A DNA stretch of 64,000 nucleotides, from contig JBMNGX010000008.1 of NCBI GenBank assembly GCA_050950065.1, positions 1 through 64,000 of the forward strand, written 5' to 3'. Source of the stretch: JBAYOE01 sp050950065. Its GTDB lineage: Bacteria > Spirochaetota > Spirochaetia > Sphaerochaetales > Sphaerochaetaceae. This document shows, piece after piece, positions 9,212-17,935 of the stretch. A program made the translations under genes and the position numbers. The number at the start of each line of letters is the position of its first letter. The stretch's first letter is position 1. The notes beneath the pieces were generated by a model. It did no database searches, was not told the DNA's origin, and was given only the letters and a program-made list of their open reading frames with translations.

Positions 9212-10169
9212 CAGGTAGTGAGCCCCCAATTGAGCTATAATCGAAGCCTTGAAGTACTTTCAAATAGGTATCCATTGCGATATAACCATCTTCAGCTTTT
9301 GTGAAAACTAAATTACATCTAGGAATTGAGTCAACTGCCATAGCAGCAGCCATAATCCCCGCCTCTTCAATTAAAACAGAAGCATCTTTAGGATTGGAAT
9401 TGACCCACTCTATTGAATCTTTAAGGGCATCCATAATAACTGTCACCCGATCTGGGTGTTTTTCAATAAACTTATCTGAGATAACTGCAACAGTCATTGG
9501 GTAATTATCAACACCAGTGAGAGAACCCCACAAGTTTTGCATATCCAATAAAGGTATTGCTTTAGGATTTGATTTTAAAATCAGAGTGACAAATGGTTCA
9601 GGCATAACTGCTAAATCAACTCTGTTAGCAATCATCATTTGGGCAACTTGAGCAGGAGCTGCAATTGAATAGTCGAGTTCTACATCTGTATCTGGATCAA
9701 AACCAAAAGCGCTCACCATTATTCTAGTAATTTGATCAGGAGTCGAACCCGAACCTGGAATGTTTATTTTTCTATTTGCTAAATCTTCTAACTTCTCAAT
9801 TGAGTGGTCAGTTGATAAAAGCATCAACATCCCTTCTCCTGTTATAGCTGCAACTTTAACTCCAACATTCTTAGCATACAGATTTGCTGCTACGTTAGTT
9901 GGCAATGCTGCTACATCAATCTCCCCATTTGCTAAACGGGCAATTACTTCATTTGGAGAGGGATAAACGGTGACATCAACTTTAGTTTTTTCGTTGAGTT
10001 TTCCTTGGTTTCGAAACAATCCAGCAGCTCCAAAGCCACTAGGACCTTGCATCACTGCCATGTTAATTTCAACTTCTTCAGAAGCCCTCACACTCTTTTC
10101 TACTGCCCCTTGGGCACTAAGTGGAAGGATTATAACAATTAAAAGCAAAAAGGTTAAAACTTTTTTCAT
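9186..10169 (-). CDS. ABC transporter substrate-binding protein (NMT1/TauA type)
   Basis: A 327-residue periplasmic binding protein. The signal peptide is MKKVLTFLLLIVIILPLSAQGA, with a spirochaete-like processing region and no clear lipobox cysteine. The mature part has the NMT1/TauA pattern: short motif GNEIDVAALPTNVAANLYAKN-like around residues 80-100 (here starting NGEIDVAALP), then PEPFVTLIL. The group binds nitrate, sulfonates, taurine, thiamine precursors or similar small organics, and the ligand cannot be told here. It starts 40 bases after tyrS on the same strand, with a short inverted repeat and an AGAGG ribosome site between. Its end overlaps the permease start. Confidence 0.85.
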   Translation of the reverse strand: MKKVLTFLLLIVIILPLSAQGAVEKSVRASEEVEINMAVMQGPSGFGAAGLFRNQGKLNEKTKVDVTVYPSPNEVIARLANGEIDVAALPTNVAANLYAKNVGVKVAAITGEGMLMLLSTDHSIEKLEDLANRKINIPGSGSTPDQITRIMVSAFGFDPDTDVELDYSIAAPAQVAQMMIANRVDLAVMPEPFVTLILKSNPKAIPLLDMQNLWGSLTGVDNYPMTVAVISDKFIEKHPDRVTVIMDALKDSIEWVNSNPKDASVLIEEAGIMAAAMAVDSIPRCNLVFTKAEDGYIAMDTYLKVLQGFDYSSIGGSLPDESFYLSY

Positions 10170-10180
10170 AATAGACCTCT

Positions 10181-10199
10181 ATCGGAATTGGCTTCCGAT
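10181..10199 (-). other. Inverted repeat between tyrS and the ABC binding-protein gene
   Basis: ATCGGAA (10181-10187) and TTCCGAT (10193-10199) with a 5-base loop form a 7-bp hairpin just before the ribosome site of the binding-protein gene. There is no U-tract, so a terminator is unlikely. It could be a processing or translation-control element. Confidence 0.35.
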
Positions 10200-10208
10200 T
10201 GCCTTGTA

Positions 10209-11465
10209 TCACGCAGTAACTACAATTCTAAAATAGCGCTTTTTACCCGCTTTTAGAATCAGTTCTTGGTGAGTTATCCAGCTCTTATCAATTATTGTAT
10301 TTACATCTTCAATTTTTTTATCTTGGACAGTTGCCCCCCCTTGTTGGACTAAACGGCGAGCATCGCTGTTTGTTTTACACAAGTCGGTCATGGCAAATAG
10401 CTCAATAACTCCAATCCCATCTTCAAATCTGCTTGCACTAACTTCTAATGTGGGAAGACCCTCTTTTGCTTTGTCATCAAGTTTATTGCTACCAAACATA
10501 GTTTGAGCTGCAGCTTTAGCTTTATCTGCCTCTTTTTCACCATGAATAATTTTGGTTTGCTCATAAGCTAATCTTTGTTTAGCTTCATTGATGTTTACAC
10601 CCTCTTTTTGATACTCAGCTATCTCTTCTAAACTTAAAAAGGTGAAAAGTTTCATAAACTTAAAGACATCTTCATCGTTGGTGTTGCGCCAGTATTGGTA
10701 AAAATCGTAAGGAGTGTAAAGTTCGGGATCTAAAAAGACTGCCCCTTTCTCACTTTTACCCATCTTGTGCCCATCGGAACGGGTGATGAGATTAAATGTT
10801 AGGCCATAACTCTCCCCTCTTTCAACTTTTCTAACTAGCTCAATACCCGAAACAATGTTTCCCCATTGATCATCGCCCCCTATTTGTAAAGTGCAGTTGT
10901 GCTCTTTAAAGAGGATTAAAAAGTCGTAAGATTGTAAAAGTTGGTAGTTAAACTCAATAAAGGAGAGCCCTTTTTCTAATCTTTGTTTGTAAGACTCAAA
11001 GGTTAACATTCTGTTAACAGAAAAGTGCTTTCCAATATCGCGTAAAAACTCAATGTAATTTAAAGGTCCTAGCCAATCGTAGTTGTTTAACATGATAGCT
11101 TTACCTTTATTTGAGCCCTCAACAACATCAAAATCTATTACTGTCCCTATTTGGTCTTTTAAAGCTTTGCTGTTATCTTCAATCTCTTTAACACTGAGCA
11201 TTTTTCTCATCTCAGTTTTTCCAGAGGGGTCTCCAATTAAACTAGTTCCCCCTCCAACTAAAGCTATTGGGTTGTGTCCATGCTCTTGTAGGTGGTGCAT
11301 AGCGAAAAATGGGACCATGTGTCCAATGTGAATCGATCTTCCTGTTGGGTCTACCCCCAAATAGAAAGTGATTGGACCCTCATCCATCTTCTTACTAAGT
11401 CCCTCTAAGTCGGTACACTGAGCAATAAAGCCTCTTTGTTGTAAAACTTCTAGCGCTTTGTTCAT
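10209..11465 (-). CDS. tyrS: Tyrosyl-tRNA synthetase
   Basis: Charges tRNA-Tyr with tyrosine in the cytoplasm. It is a class I enzyme with normal length (418 residues). The HIGH motif is HIGHM at about residues 46-50, with the tyrosine-binding YLGVDPTG just before it. QIGGDDQWGNI is the tyrosine/adenylate site and KMGKS the KMSKS motif. The C-terminus carries the S4-like RNA-binding domain (LVQQGGATVQDKKI). It starts 4 bases after the glyS stop and follows gltX-glyS in one run, suggesting co-transcription of three synthetases. Confidence 0.96.
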   Translation of the reverse strand: MNKALEVLQQRGFIAQCTDLEGLSKKMDEGPITFYLGVDPTGRSIHIGHMVPFFAMHHLQEHGHNPIALVGGGTSLIGDPSGKTEMRKMLSVKEIEDNSKALKDQIGTVIDFDVVEGSNKGKAIMLNNYDWLGPLNYIEFLRDIGKHFSVNRMLTFESYKQRLEKGLSFIEFNYQLLQSYDFLILFKEHNCTLQIGGDDQWGNIVSGIELVRKVERGESYGLTFNLITRSDGHKMGKSEKGAVFLDPELYTPYDFYQYWRNTNDEDVFKFMKLFTFLSLEEIAEYQKEGVNINEAKQRLAYEQTKIIHGEKEADKAKAAAQTMFGSNKLDDKAKEGLPTLEVSASRFEDGIGVIELFAMTDLCKTNSDARRLVQQGGATVQDKKIEDVNTIIDKSWITHQELILKAGKKRYFRIVVTA

Positions 11466-11468
11466 AAA

Positions 11469-12803
11469 TTATTCAACCCTTTTGTACTCTTTAGTTGCTT
11501 TCTTTAGCGTAGCAACGATATCGTCGATTTTAACTCTAATTTGCTCCATTGAGTCTCTAAATCTGAGAGTCACTGTATTATCTTCTAGGCTTTGGTAATC
11601 AACAGTTAGACAGTATGGAGTTCCAATCTCATCCATCCTCCTGTAACGACGCCCAATAGCTCCACTTTGATCGTAGAAAGTGACAAACTCTTCTCTTAAA
11701 TCTTTTTCTAGTTTTTGAGCTACCTCCCCTAGTCCATCTTTTTTAACTAATGGTAAAACTGCTACTGTTACTGGAGCAATCTTTGGGTGAAATCTTAAAA
11801 CAGTACGAATATCGTTTTCCCCAATCTCTTCCTCTTCATAAGCATCGCTAAGGGCCATTAAAACGTTTCTTGTTAAACCAGCACTAGTTTCGACAACGTA
11901 AGGGACAAATCTCTCCCCACTTTCTTGATCTAAGTAAGTTAAATCTTTTTTGCTAAACTTTTGGTGTTGCGTTAAATCGTAATCGGTTCTGTTGTGAATA
12001 CCCTCTAACTCTTGCCACCCCATAGGAAATAAAAATTGGATATCGTAAGCCTCTTTTGCATAGAAAGCTAACTCATCGTCCCCATGTTTGTGCCACCTTA
12101 AAGAGGTGGGCTTAATTCCCATGTTGTGATAACTGTTTAATCTTTGTTCTTTCCAATAGGCAAACCATTTATCATCAGTACCTGGTTTAACAAAGAACTG
12201 CATCTCCATTTGTTCAAACTCAACTGAGCGGAAGATAAAACTCTTAGTGGTAATCTCATTTCTAAATGATTTTCCAACTTGGGCAATACCAAAAGGGACC
12301 TTTACTCTGCTACTTTGAACTACGTTTCTAAAATCAACGTAGATTCCTTGGGCAGTTTCAGGTCTTAAGTAAATCTTAGAGCCCTCTTGTTCAATTGAAC
12401 CTATATTTGTAGAGAACATCAAGTTAAAGTTTCTTGGCTCAGTGAAGGAGTCTTTAGTTCCACAGTTTGGACACGCAGCTTCTAAATCTATTTGATCTGC
12501 TCTAAAGCGAGCTTTACAATGTTTACAGTCAACTAAAGGGTCGGTGAAATTGTTGATATGACCACTAGCTTCCCAAACCTTTGGGTGCATTAAAATGGCA
12601 GAGTCTAGTCCAACAATATTGTCGTAGTGTTGAGTCATCTCTTTCCACCAGAAATCTCTAATATTATTTTTAAGGGCAACTCCTAATGGACCGTAATCCC
12701 ACGATCCAGCAAGTCCACCATAAATCTCACTCGATTGGTAAATAAAACCTCTTCTCTTACAAAGCGAAACAATTTTTTCCATTGTTGTGTTCTTCTCACC
12801 CAT
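11469..12803 (-). CDS. glyS: Glycyl-tRNA synthetase, one-chain alpha2 type
   Basis: A class II synthetase of the alpha2 (eukaryote/archaea-like) type rather than the two-subunit bacterial GlyQ/GlyS. Motifs include FIYQSSEIYGGLAGSWDYGP near the N-terminus, the four-cysteine zinc-like pair CKHC/CPNC, motif 2 FRNEIT and the EMQFF segment, with an anticodon-binding C-terminal domain (APVTVAVLPL). I chose the ATG at 12803 (MGEKNTTMEKIV), because a GATGAGG ribosome site precedes it by 6-7 bases. The longer ORF start at 12830 lies inside gltX. The gene overlaps the gltX stop by 8 bases, indicating coupled translation. 444 residues is normal for the bacterial members of this type. Confidence 0.95.
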   Translation of the reverse strand: MGEKNTTMEKIVSLCKRRGFIYQSSEIYGGLAGSWDYGPLGVALKNNIRDFWWKEMTQHYDNIVGLDSAILMHPKVWEASGHINNFTDPLVDCKHCKARFRADQIDLEAACPNCGTKDSFTEPRNFNLMFSTNIGSIEQEGSKIYLRPETAQGIYVDFRNVVQSSRVKVPFGIAQVGKSFRNEITTKSFIFRSVEFEQMEMQFFVKPGTDDKWFAYWKEQRLNSYHNMGIKPTSLRWHKHGDDELAFYAKEAYDIQFLFPMGWQELEGIHNRTDYDLTQHQKFSKKDLTYLDQESGERFVPYVVETSAGLTRNVLMALSDAYEEEEIGENDIRTVLRFHPKIAPVTVAVLPLVKKDGLGEVAQKLEKDLREEFVTFYDQSGAIGRRYRRMDEIGTPYCLTVDYQSLEDNTVTLRFRDSMEQIRVKIDDIVATLKKATKEYKRVE

Positions 12804-14268
12804 TTTCAACCTCATCTTGTAGTATCTCAATTGCCCTTTTTATACGGGCCATAGTTTTTTCTAATCCTAATAATCTCATCGAGTCAAACAGTGGTGGGCT
12901 AACTAAAGAGCCTGTAACTGCAACTCTTAAGGGCATAAAGATTGCATTAACTTTTTGATCCAAGGAATTAGCTAACTCCATTAACTCACTTTCAGCTTGT
13001 TCATTGGTTAACTCATCCAATCTCTCTATAACTAAAGAGCCCTTTTGTAAAATCTCTAAGGTAGTTTTCTTGTCAACATTTTTGGGCAATAGTGCCTCTG
13101 CATCTACATCCCCAATATCGACAAACAAGAATTTCACCATAGGACCAATATCACTAAGGATTTTTAATCTCTCTTTAACAATTGGCATTAACTTTAAGAG
13201 TTGTCTCTCATCAATATTTGTTAAATCAAACTCTTTAGCCATAAAAGGTTTTAATAGTTGTAACAACTCATTATCACCCTTTTCTCTAATGTAGTGCCCA
13301 TTGTACCAAAGAAGCTTCTTATAATCAAAAACTCCAGGTGATTTACTTATCTTATCCAAAGAAAAAAGTTCACTTAACTGTTCTTTAGTAAAAAATTCTC
13401 TTTTATCGTCGTAAGACCACCCAACCATACTCACATAGTTAATCAGAGCCTCACTTAAATATCCTTGTTCAATAAACTCTTTAACGGCAGTAGAGCCGTG
13501 TCTTTTAGAAAGTTTTTGCCCATCTTTACCCATTACCATTGGTAGGTGACAAAACTTAGGAGTTTCCCACCCAAAAGCTTCATACAATAAAACGTGCAGT
13601 GGTCCTGATGGTATCCACTCTTGAGCTCTCATGATATGGCTAATTTCCATAAAATGATCATCAATCACATTTGCCAAGTGGTATGTGGGAAAACCATCAC
13701 TTTTTAAAAGGACAGGATCGGGAGAGATGTCGCTGTTACGTCTACTAATTGAGCCCATTAATAGATCTTCAACTACAGTTTTCCCTTCCAAAGGAATTTT
13801 AAAGCGCACAACAGAGCTTTTACCCTCTTTTTCTAAAGATGCAATTTCCTCTTTACTAAGGTTACGACAATGGCGATCATAACCAACTACTTTGCTTTTA
13901 GATTCAGTTTGCTCTTGTCGCACTTTTTCTAATCTTTCGGATGTACAGTAACATCTGTAGGCTTTACCATCATCAATTAATTTTTCAGCATACTCTTTGT
14001 ATAGTTCAAATCTTTCACTTTGTTGATAAGGGGCATAAGGACCACCTACAACAGGACCTTCATCCCAATCAATCCCTAGCCACTTCAAAGTTGCATAAAG
14101 ATCTTCAACAGCTTTTTCGTCGTAGCGAGATTGATCTGTATCTTCAATTCTTAAAATGAATTTACCTTTGTTTGCACGGGCAAAGAAATAGTTAAACAGG
14201 GCTGTTCTTATGCCACCGATATGTTGCAATCCTGTTGGGGAGGGGGCGTAACGAACACGAACTTTCAT
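12796..14268 (-). CDS. gltX: Glutamyl-tRNA synthetase
   Basis: A class I synthetase that charges tRNA-Glu. The ATP-site motif APSPTGLQHIGG (about residues 7-18, HIGG standing for HIGH) and KLSKRHGS (KMSKS motif) are both present, along with RIEDTDQSR and the LYEAFGWETPKF region. At 490 residues it has the usual bacterial length, including the alpha-helical anticodon-binding C-terminus. It is the first gene of the gltX-glyS-tyrS run. Upstream, an inverted repeat at 14308-14327 lies in the 85-base gap to the hydrolase gene. Confidence 0.96.
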   Translation of the reverse strand: MKVRVRYAPSPTGLQHIGGIRTALFNYFFARANKGKFILRIEDTDQSRYDEKAVEDLYATLKWLGIDWDEGPVVGGPYAPYQQSERFELYKEYAEKLIDDGKAYRCYCTSERLEKVRQEQTESKSKVVGYDRHCRNLSKEEIASLEKEGKSSVVRFKIPLEGKTVVEDLLMGSISRRNSDISPDPVLLKSDGFPTYHLANVIDDHFMEISHIMRAQEWIPSGPLHVLLYEAFGWETPKFCHLPMVMGKDGQKLSKRHGSTAVKEFIEQGYLSEALINYVSMVGWSYDDKREFFTKEQLSELFSLDKISKSPGVFDYKKLLWYNGHYIREKGDNELLQLLKPFMAKEFDLTNIDERQLLKLMPIVKERLKILSDIGPMVKFLFVDIGDVDAEALLPKNVDKKTTLEILQKGSLVIERLDELTNEQAESELMELANSLDQKVNAIFMPLRVAVTGSLVSPPLFDSMRLLGLEKTMARIKRAIEILQDEVENG

Positions 14269-14307
14269 AGAGATTAACTCCTAGGGTAAAATTTAGCTTT
14301 GATTAGC

Positions 14308-14327
14308 AGAACCTTATCTTAGGTTCT
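14308..14327 (-). other. Inverted repeat upstream of gltX
   Basis: AGAACCT (14308-14314), a 6-base loop and AGGTTCT (14321-14327) form a 7-bp hairpin in the gltX leader. No U-tract follows on the minus strand. A TATAGA overlaps its upstream edge, with TTGCTA 15 bases before it, so a promoter with a short spacer is possible. No T-box features are visible. Confidence 0.3.
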
Positions 14328-14353
14328 ATAGGAAAAAGGAAAAATTAGCAACA

Positions 14354-15130
14354 TCAGAGCAACCACTTAAGTGTTTGTTCCATAGCATCTTTTCTCACTT
14401 TTTGGTCTATATCGTAGGGGATAAAGTGAGTTGCCTCTTCAAAGTTTTTCCATCTATTTTTAGAAGATTGCTTTTCAAATAGCGAACCAACTTCTTTAGG
14501 AACTGTTTGATCAAGACTTCCTGTAAATACTAACACTTCAGCTTTAATTTTCTCTAAGTTTTTTAAAGCCTCTTTAGCAACAAACCCTAGCTCTTTAACT
14601 TGTTTAAGATAGAGGTGTGACCAATACTCTTTTCCTAAGTATTGATCATCATCTTCATCCCTTTCATCAAAGAACTTATAACGGGGATCAGAACGCCACC
14701 CTGTATCAAACTTTTTAATGAAAAGAGAGGCAATGGAGATTAATGGTAAATTTAATTTACTCACCTTTAAAGCAGGTGCATAAAGGACCATCTTTTTAAC
14801 AGGGTACTTACTAGCTAAAATAGTAGCTATAGCACCCCCCATTGAGTGTCCTATTAGATAAACCTCTTCATACTCTTTAACTAATTTTTTGTAACTCTCT
14901 TGTGCCTCTTTTATCCACATTTTGGCATTAGTAGTTCTAAAATCTTCACTATTAGTTCCATGACCGGGAAGCCTAATTACATAAACATCAAAACCCCCAT
15001 CAAAAAGGGTTTTCGCTGGAAGAGCTAGCTCACCAGGATAACCTGCATAGCCATGGATAGCTAAAACAGCTTTCTTGTTGTTATTTTTTAAAGTTATGGG
15101 AGTTGCACATTTTCTAATTTTCACACCCAC
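14354..15130 (-). CDS. Alpha/beta hydrolase (carboxylesterase/monoacylglycerol lipase-like)
   Basis: About 258 residues. The fold motifs are AIHGYAGYPGE (oxyanion strand, about 24-34), LPGHGTNSED (about 54-63), and the nucleophile elbow LIGHSMGGA (Ser about 96). FTGSLDQTVP and EATHFIPYD carry the likely catalytic Asp and His. The Est30/monoacylglycerol-lipase group hydrolyses short to medium acyl esters, and the substrate here is unknown. The start is a GTG, either 15130 or 15124, and the latter sits best behind AGAGGAG. It overlaps the end of the LuxR gene and is the last member of the CpsB-RloA-RloB-LuxR-hydrolase unit. Confidence 0.85.
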   Translation of the reverse strand: MGVKIRKCATPITLKNNNKKAVLAIHGYAGYPGELALPAKTLFDGGFDVYVIRLPGHGTNSEDFRTTNAKMWIKEAQESYKKLVKEYEEVYLIGHSMGGAIATILASKYPVKKMVLYAPALKVSKLNLPLISIASLFIKKFDTGWRSDPRYKFFDERDEDDDQYLGKEYWSHLYLKQVKELGFVAKEALKNLEKIKAEVLVFTGSLDQTVPKEVGSLFEKQSSKNRWKNFEEATHFIPYDIDQKVRKDAMEQTLKWLL

Positions 15131-16017
15131 TCCTCTTTTGCTAAAAGATTTAATAAGTCAATTCTACTACGAACCTTAGTTTTACCAAAGATATTTGCAA
15201 TGTGGTTGTTTACTGTGTTTACAGAGATATCGAGTTGATCAGCAATCTCTTTGTTTGTTAATCCCTCTTGGATTAACTCAATAACACTAAACTCCCTTCT
15301 CGAGATGTTAAAAAGTTGTCCCCTTTCAAAGGTTAACTCCTTTTTAACAACTGTTGGGACCATTCTACTAAAGTAGATAAACAAGAAGACCAAAATTATT
15401 ATTGAGAAGGACATAAAGTAAAAGGGATAGGTAAAGTAACGCATTGAGGGGTAGATGAAACTGATTAACAGTAGCGGTATCATAACAAACGATAAGATGA
15501 TTATCGATCTACTGACAGTTTTTACATCGCTATTTTGAATTCTCTTTAAGTTTACGATAATTGCAAAGATTGAGTAAAAGAGTGTTCCAATAAAGATTGC
15601 CATCATCCCACTTTGCAAAAGCCAAACTGACCTAAAAATTATCTCTAAAACAGCCAATGCTACATAAAAAGTGCCTAAAATAGCAAAGGTAACTGTGTGG
15701 TAAGCTCGCCAAGGCTCTTTTGTTATCCAAGCAGTAAAATAGGGGACAAACAAAATTAGAAACCCTACGTTGGCTGTTAACATCCCCTCAATCACATAAG
15801 AGGTGACCAATGCTGCTGTCTCACTAAAAAAGACATTTGCAAAAACTTTAAGAACTTGTAACACCATAGTTGCCAACAGTGATGCATGAAAGAGGATGAA
15901 GTACTTAGTCCACTCATACTCCTCTCTAATGTGGAAAACCACAGAGAGCGCTAATGTCATGCTCCCTGTGGCAAATGCAAACATGTAAAGTAAAATAGTG
16001 AAACCTTGTCCAACCAT
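15121..16017 (-). CDS. LuxR-type HTH regulator with multi-helix membrane domain
   Basis: About 298 residues from the ATG at 16017 (MVGQGFTILLYMFAFATG). The first 230 residues are hydrophobic with about seven membrane helices and short loops. The last 65 are a LuxR/GerE helix-turn-helix (FNISRREFSVIELIQEG, then LTNKEIADQLDISVNTVNNH and IFGKTKVRSR). It is thus a membrane-embedded transcription regulator, a type seen in spirochaetes and Actinobacteria, whose signal is unknown. The longer ORF start at 16077 overlaps the RloB-like gene and adds a non-hydrophobic extension, so I prefer 16017, two bases after the RloB-like stop, although no strong ribosome site is seen. The tight packing implies it is made together with the RloA/RloB pair. 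Confidence 0.82.
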   Translation of the reverse strand: MVGQGFTILLYMFAFATGSMTLALSVVFHIREEYEWTKYFILFHASLLATMVLQVLKVFANVFFSETAALVTSYVIEGMLTANVGFLILFVPYFTAWITKEPWRAYHTVTFAILGTFYVALAVLEIIFRSVWLLQSGMMAIFIGTLFYSIFAIIVNLKRIQNSDVKTVSRSIIILSFVMIPLLLISFIYPSMRYFTYPFYFMSFSIIILVFLFIYFSRMVPTVVKKELTFERGQLFNISRREFSVIELIQEGLTNKEIADQLDISVNTVNNHIANIFGKTKVRSRIDLLNLLAKEEWV

Positions 16018-16019
16018 TT

Positions 16020-16667
16020 TTAATTGTTCTTTAGCCCTATCATCTTCTGGTTGTGTGACATGTCGGCTACACCGCAATAATCGGCAATCTCAGTTGTAAG
16101 TTTTGTAAAGTTCATTGGTACTAAGGTTGCCCCTTTTGCTAGTGCTAAGTTGTTGTAACTACCAGAGTTCATAACAGCTTGTGCTTTAGCTGGAAAAAGT
16201 TTCAGATGTAAAGAAGATCCTTCATCAAGTAAATACTCAGCTGAACTATCAAACTCTTTAAAGACTCCTCTAAGGGTATTTTCAATCGCTTTCCCCTCAC
16301 TGATAACTTGGGTAGGCACCTGAAGGTGCATTAAATACCAAAGTGGTAAATCAGGATTAGTCCAAGCTAGTTGGATTTTTCTCTTATTTGCCAAAACTTG
16401 CATCTCTTTAACATCAGCTTCATCTACACCCATTTGCTCAAAACTAAATACAGCCCAAGTGCGATCAAATTTTCCTTTAGTCCTCTCTTTGGCAGCAAAC
16501 TTAATTAAATCTTCTAAAGTCTCAATCTCTTCGGCCCATAAAACTGTCATATTTGTGTAGCGACAATCTTTGCGCATCTGTGAAAAGTAGAGGGACTCAG
16601 CTTCTGAAGCTGCGACGATGAGAAACGTTTTACGTGGTTTTTCAATTACTTTCTTTCGCCTTTTCAT
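16020..16667 (-). CDS. RloB-like Toprim protein with eroded active site
   Basis: A 215-residue protein. I recognise the RloB layout: a strand ending LYF after the N-terminal Toprim strand (about residues 15-28), a WAVFSFEQMG strand (71-80), and the AWTNPDLPLWYLMHL segment (101-115), which matches the SNPCFELWLLLHF-type motif of RloB. RloB proteins are predicted nucleases partnered with RloA ATPases in defence loci. The usual metal residues are missing: the first Toprim Glu (EG-x-x-TE) is Ala20, although Glu24 remains, and the DxD strand reads S75-F-E77. The start at 16667 has AAGGAG 8 bases upstream. The GTG at 16673 would have too short a spacer. It follows the RloA-like gene with 2 bases between. 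The family call is good; an active nuclease is doubtful. Confidence 0.72.
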   Translation of the reverse strand: MKRRKKVIEKPRKTFLIVAASEAESLYFSQMRKDCRYTNMTVLWAEEIETLEDLIKFAAKERTKGKFDRTWAVFSFEQMGVDEADVKEMQVLANKRKIQLAWTNPDLPLWYLMHLQVPTQVISEGKAIENTLRGVFKEFDSSAEYLLDEGSSLHLKLFPAKAQAVMNSGSYNNLALAKGATLVPMNFTKLTTEIADYCGVADMSHNQKMIGLKNN

Positions 16668-16669
16668 AA

Positions 16670-17905
16670 TCACTGCTCCTTCTTCTCATCTATAAAAATA
16701 TATTCACTGGTAATTGGCAAGGCGCCATAAGAGCCATTGAGATAGAGTTGACCAGCGAGATCTCTTTTAGCCTTGGTAAACTTAAAGTCGGCTAAGGAGA
16801 AGAACTCAGTTGCTGATTCACTACTCTTTTGGGCAAACCAAACACCATCACGACGTAACACACCATCTTTTAACAATGAGGGGTTACAGTCGATTACCAA
16901 CATTTGTGAGTTGCTCTTTTTGCTACTCTCTTCAAAAACTGCCACTAAGTGTTCCAATGCATAAGGGTGTAACAACATTCCAAAGTCGTCCATGACTAAC
17001 AACCTTTGGTTAGTGAATGCCTCAAACATTGCAATGGCAATTGTTGATAATCTTCTTAAGCTTAACGATTCGTTAGAGAAATAGGAGGCGTAGTGTTGAG
17101 TTACGTTGGTGTGAACGAAGACCAATCGCTCATCTTGAACTCTAACGTCTCTGATATCGGTGATATCGATACTCCATAAGAAATCGACAAGTTGCTTTTT
17201 CCATTGGGGATTTTTAGTTAGTTGCACAACAAGTTGTTTTTCACTGGCAGCTGAAAGTCCAAATGGTAAAATTAACAACGCTTCTTTGAACCAAGTATAC
17301 AAAGGAGTTAGAGAAAGAGATTCTCTTAAGGCAGCAGCTGCTAAATAGGTGTGATTGGGTTTTACTTTGTTAACTAACCTTTTTTTGTCACCTCTAAACA
17401 TCTTACCCCATCTGTACTTGTAAGTTGCTACTCCCTGTTGATCATCATTAACATACTTTCTTTCAAACATCAATTTTCGTGAACGCCCAACAAATAGGTA
17501 GTACGACTCTAAGAAAACCTTTTGCCTGTCAGCTACTAAGGTGTAGCGCCCAATTAGAGGCTGACCACTCTCTTCATCTTCACCTAAAATAATATCTAAA
17601 GAGAGATCTGCAGGAGCTCCTTTAGTTTCTGAATAGGCAAATGAAGTTCCAGCTAACATTAATAGTGGGTTCTCATCCTCTAAATCGGCTAGCACAATTG
17701 ATTTAAGGGCCTCCAAGGCACGCACAAATGTACTTTTTCCTGCCCCATTAGGTCCAATAATTGCTACCGATCTAATGACCTTTAATCTTTCTGATATTTG
17801 GACAGTTTTTGCATCATCGAGACGGTTATCGCGAAGCCCCTCAAAACTTATAGTTTGTGGGCTTTGAACCGACCTAAAATTGGCTATCGTCATATCCAAC
17901 AGCAT
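16670..17905 (-). CDS. RloA-like AAA/ABC-type ATPase with altered ATPase motifs
   Basis: About 411 residues from the ATG at 17905, 6 bases after GGGGGAG; another ATG at 17911 is too close to that site. It has the SMC/RloA-type ATPase plan: N-terminal ANFRSV, an intact Walker A GPNGAGKST (about 51-59), and a C-terminal half whose layout, RRDGVWFAQK, then FFSLADFK and QLYLNGSYGALP, matches RloA (AAA_15/21) closely. The second half of the active site is changed: the signature reads SLSLRRL in place of SDGTLRLL-like, the Walker B region reads MDDFGMLLHP (about 305-314) rather than IDExxxxLHP, and the usual FTTH(N/D) is VIDCN, with Cys at the His position (about 340). It may bind ATP without normal turnover. 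It lies between the CpsB-type gene and the RloB-like gene. Confidence 0.78.
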   Translation of the reverse strand: MLLDMTIANFRSVQSPQTISFEGLRDNRLDDAKTVQISERLKVIRSVAIIGPNGAGKSTFVRALEALKSIVLADLEDENPLLMLAGTSFAYSETKGAPADLSLDIILGEDEESGQPLIGRYTLVADRQKVFLESYYLFVGRSRKLMFERKYVNDDQQGVATYKYRWGKMFRGDKKRLVNKVKPNHTYLAAAALRESLSLTPLYTWFKEALLILPFGLSAASEKQLVVQLTKNPQWKKQLVDFLWSIDITDIRDVRVQDERLVFVHTNVTQHYASYFSNESLSLRRLSTIAIAMFEAFTNQRLLVMDDFGMLLHPYALEHLVAVFEESSKKSNSQMLVIDCNPSLLKDGVLRRDGVWFAQKSSESATEFFSLADFKFTKAKRDLAGQLYLNGSYGALPITSEYIFIDEKKEQ

Positions 17906-17935
17906 AAGCATCTCCCCCTTTAGGAAAGTTATATC

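Noticed and set aside
10170..14353. T-box or amino-acid riboswitch before the tRNA synthetase genes
   Set aside because: The leaders are under 90 bases and lack the T-box sequence and a terminator/antiterminator pair.
16020..17905. Calling the RloA/RloB-like pair an active phage-defence system
   Set aside because: The ATPase switch and Toprim metal residues are not there, so I report it as an altered pair.
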